From NCBI GenBank assembly GCA_028023455.1, contig JAQFVV010000031.1, positions 1,242,001 to 1,306,000 of the forward strand: DNA of 64,000 nt, in the 5' to 3' direction. Shown piece after piece: positions 62,376 to 64,000 of this stretch. The notes below the pieces were generated by a model that had not been told where the DNA came from, made no database searches, and saw only the letters and a list, made by a program, of their open reading frames with translations. The stretch is from Epiperipatus broadwayi. Lineage: Eukaryota; Onychophora; Udeonychophora; Euonychophora; Peripatidae. Position numbers and translations under genes: made by a program. Within the stretch, counting starts at the first letter, position 1; every line of letters starts with the position of its first letter.

Positions 62376-62632
62376 AGTATAATTCAAAAGATATAAAATG
62401 TACTCATTATAAAAAAAATTTTTTACTACTACTTCTCATTTACTGCAACTCCACATGCAGTCATTATTACATCTGATTGGCTGTCACAAAAGCATTTTTG
62501 AAGCACATCTGTCAAAGGTTTTAGCCTTTCACATTATTATAACATGCATTAATATGTAATTCAAAAAATATAAAATGTATTCACTATAAAAAAAATTTTT
62601 TTTTTACTACTACTTCTCATTTACTGCAACTC
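62274..62632. repeat. 177-bp tandem duplication of the foldback's right end
   Basis: Units start at 62,274 and 62,451, each with CCACATG.AGTCATTATTAC, GATTGGCTGTCA and, near the end, TTCTCATTTACTGCAACTCC. The unit extends past the end of the palindrome, so duplication followed insertion. Divergence is low. Confidence 0.85.
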
Positions 62633-63077
62633 CTAATTACAAAATATATTTTCCAGAAACTAAATACATTGAATAAATTTCCTACTAATATTTATAGTTT
62701 TTATTTTGCAGATAACATTCAATTACAAATATATATTATATAAAAGAGACTACAATTAGCACATTATCATTATTTATCTAAATAATTCATTAACCTAATT
62801 CTTTATAAAGTAATTTTTTGTTCAATATTTTGAGGTTTCACATATCCCCCCGAAATATCCATTAATCCAGCCTGGATGACCATGCCAATTCTTTTCTATA
62901 GATCTCAAAATTTATTTTGATTTTGTTTTTTTTTTTTTTTTCAATAATTATTTTTATATGGCAATTATATTTTAATGCTCTTTCCTATAGTGCTTTTAAA
63001 TTTAAAACAATCATCCAGCATAAAAGCAATTTTCAACATTGTTCCCATATTTCTAATACAACATTACAAATAATAAA
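62633..63077. other. A+T-rich DNA, nothing recognised
   Basis: A short CCCCCCGAAATATCC patch near 62,846 and poly-T at 62,925-62,941; otherwise featureless. Confidence 0.45.
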
Positions 63078-63215
63078 GCCCTGTGTGGTTTAGTTCAGTG
63101 GCTAAAGTGAAAGATGGAACAGAAGGTCCTTGGATTAATTCCTACTCTGATACTTCCATGCTTGATCTTCTATGAATTCCTAGGCAATAAAGCCATTCAA
63201 TTATAATTTTCACAA
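63078..63215 (+). repeat. tRNA-derived SINE candidate
   Basis: TGGTTTAGTTCAGTGG (63,086-63,101) is a good A box / D-arm, and GGATTAATTCC (63,132-63,142) is a decayed B box at tRNA spacing. The upstream GCCCTGTG is a plausible acceptor strand. The tail runs through CTTCCATGCTTGATCTTC to AATAAAGCC with no clear poly(A). No full cloverleaf, so a SINE or tRNA relic rather than a gene. Confidence 0.5.
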
Positions 63216-63922
63216 ATAATAAAAATCAAATACTAGTGTTTCCAGTATTAATTTGGAAACAGTAAAATATCACTATCTCCAAGAGCAATAACAGCTACAT
63301 AAAGATAAAAATATACATTTATCTAAATGACTTAGTTTAGATACAGAAACTTTTTTATAATAATAGTTTTTGCTTTCTTAAATTATCTTCCTAATAATCT
63401 ATTATAATTTCATGTATACATACATATGCATACATATATGCACAACTGAATTTCCTTCTTAATATAAACCATCTCCCAAACTTAATATTAAGCTTTAAAC
63501 AACATAATCAATAACTTAGAAAAAGTAATCAATTCGGAAATTCAGATATGAGGATATTATTGTCAAAAGTCTTGTTGCACTTGTCAGTTAGTAAATCAGA
63601 CTGCAGAAAGGAGTTTGCTGTCAACCAAAAGGAGATTCTTTGATTCCTCTCGAAAGGCTTAAAAAAACTGAGCAGGGCAAATTCCTAATATCCACTCCAT
63701 ACATTGTCCTTGAGTTGTTATTACTACGCAATTCTTCATATAATATACAAACATGGATGGGCTGCTCACCAACACAAAATTAACGATCATGATGAATTTA
63801 TTGGCTTTTTACCTCTGACTTTAAGATCAAAAAACACCATGGTCTTTCTTCTCGGTTGCCTGATAACGCAGAATGTATGTGTGTGTGGATGAAAACTTTT
63901 TTTCTAATACATATAAACAATC
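63216..63922. other. Sequence of rising complexity before an open frame
   Basis: A+T-rich up to about 63,560, then less biased sequence (63,560-63,890) without an assignable frame. A 62-codon chance frame lies at 63,704-63,892. It may be the 5' untranslated part of the frame that follows. Confidence 0.35.
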
Positions 63923-64000
63923 ATGACAGACAAAATAAATCAGGCTTTTTCCCAGGAAGCTGTAAAGTCACCAGCCTATGCCGCAGTTAGTGGTGGGAGG
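63923..64000 (+). CDS. N-terminus of an unidentified protein, cut by the window edge
   Basis: The ATG at 63,923, with A at -3, opens a frame with no stop to the end of the window (26 codons), beginning MTDKINQAFSQ and continuing AVKSPAYAAVSGG. Composition is balanced, unlike chance frames here. Ser-Tyr-Ala-rich N termini of this kind occur in LINE ORF1 (gag-like) proteins, so a retrotransposon ORF1 is one option; a host gene is the other. Alternatively TTTTTCCCAG (ending 63,955) is a splice acceptor and an internal exon starts at 63,956 in the same frame. Undecidable from 78 bases. Confidence 0.4.
   Translation, partial: MTDKINQAFSQEAVKSPAYAAVSGGR

Noticed and set aside
1-64000. CRISPR array, prokaryotic operon, rRNA or LTR retrotransposon
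   Set aside because: No regularly spaced short repeats, no clustered long ORFs, no rRNA-like blocks, and no paired LTRs with TG...CA ends were found.

Overview
The window looks like intergenic or intronic DNA from a very A+T-rich animal genome, most likely an invertebrate. By eye roughly three quarters of the bases are A or T, with long homopolymer runs and few CpG. No complete host gene, bacterial operon, rRNA, canonical tRNA or CRISPR array is visible. The recognisable coding sequence is almost all decayed non-LTR retrotransposon, interspersed with many short terminal-inverted-repeat (TIR) and foldback elements. The RTE/BovB-type and L1/Tx1-type LINEs and a weak TATA+TCAGT promoter fit an invertebrate metazoan, but I cannot name the species.

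Layout, left to right. 1-6.9 kb is A+T-rich and holds a foldback element (1.43-1.94 kb) and a head-to-head array of a ~325-bp repeat (2.94-3.97 kb). 6.9-11.8 kb is a near full-length, decayed L1/Tx1-like LINE on the minus strand, with a zinc-knuckle ORF1 and an endonuclease/reverse transcriptase ORF2. 11.8-18.5 kb holds one end of a TIR transposon (13.57-13.84), a tRNA-like repeat (14.7), a 49-bp tandem duplication and a 5'-truncated RTE LINE with a (GAT)n tail (16.6-17.1). A 54-bp exon-like island with good splice signals lies at 18.55 kb. 18.9-19.97 kb is the 3' part of a third LINE type (minus) with an internal duplication. A possible terminal exon with polyadenylation signals sits at 22.79 kb. 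26.2-27.1 kb is a duplicated repeat.

27.75-29.2 kb is an RTE/BovB-like reverse transcriptase interrupted by a 1053-bp TIR element. A second member of that element family, 1054 bp long, sits at 36.48-37.54 kb. 29.3-30.8 kb holds a hAT-type miniature element, a tRNA-like SINE and an unidentified coding-like patch with a promoter-like upstream. 31.65-32.40 kb is a ~750-bp foldback.

39.89-45.40 kb is a 5.5-kb element bounded by ~113-bp TIRs, with another end copy at 13.6 kb. Nested inside it is a 3.1-kb, relatively CpG-rich insertion flanked by a perfect 16-bp direct repeat. That insertion ends in a tRNA-SINE-like module and is the most unusual object in the window. 47.58-48.16 kb is a second copy of the 1.4-kb foldback, and 49.06-49.49 kb another foldback. 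50.36-52.61 kb is the longest RTE copy, same subfamily as the one at 16.6 kb. Two related foldbacks lie at 54.53-55.10 and 61.79-62.37 kb, the latter with a 177-bp tandem duplication of its right end. A tRNA-derived SINE is at 63.08 kb. An ATG-initiated frame opens at 63,923 and runs off the window.

The elements do not act as a pathway. The LINEs (TPRT machinery) are plausible mobilisers of the tRNA-like SINEs. The foldbacks and TIR elements have no transposase here and would have needed one in trans. Most statements are from reading the sequence by eye, so element boundaries are approximate unless a target-site duplication is cited.
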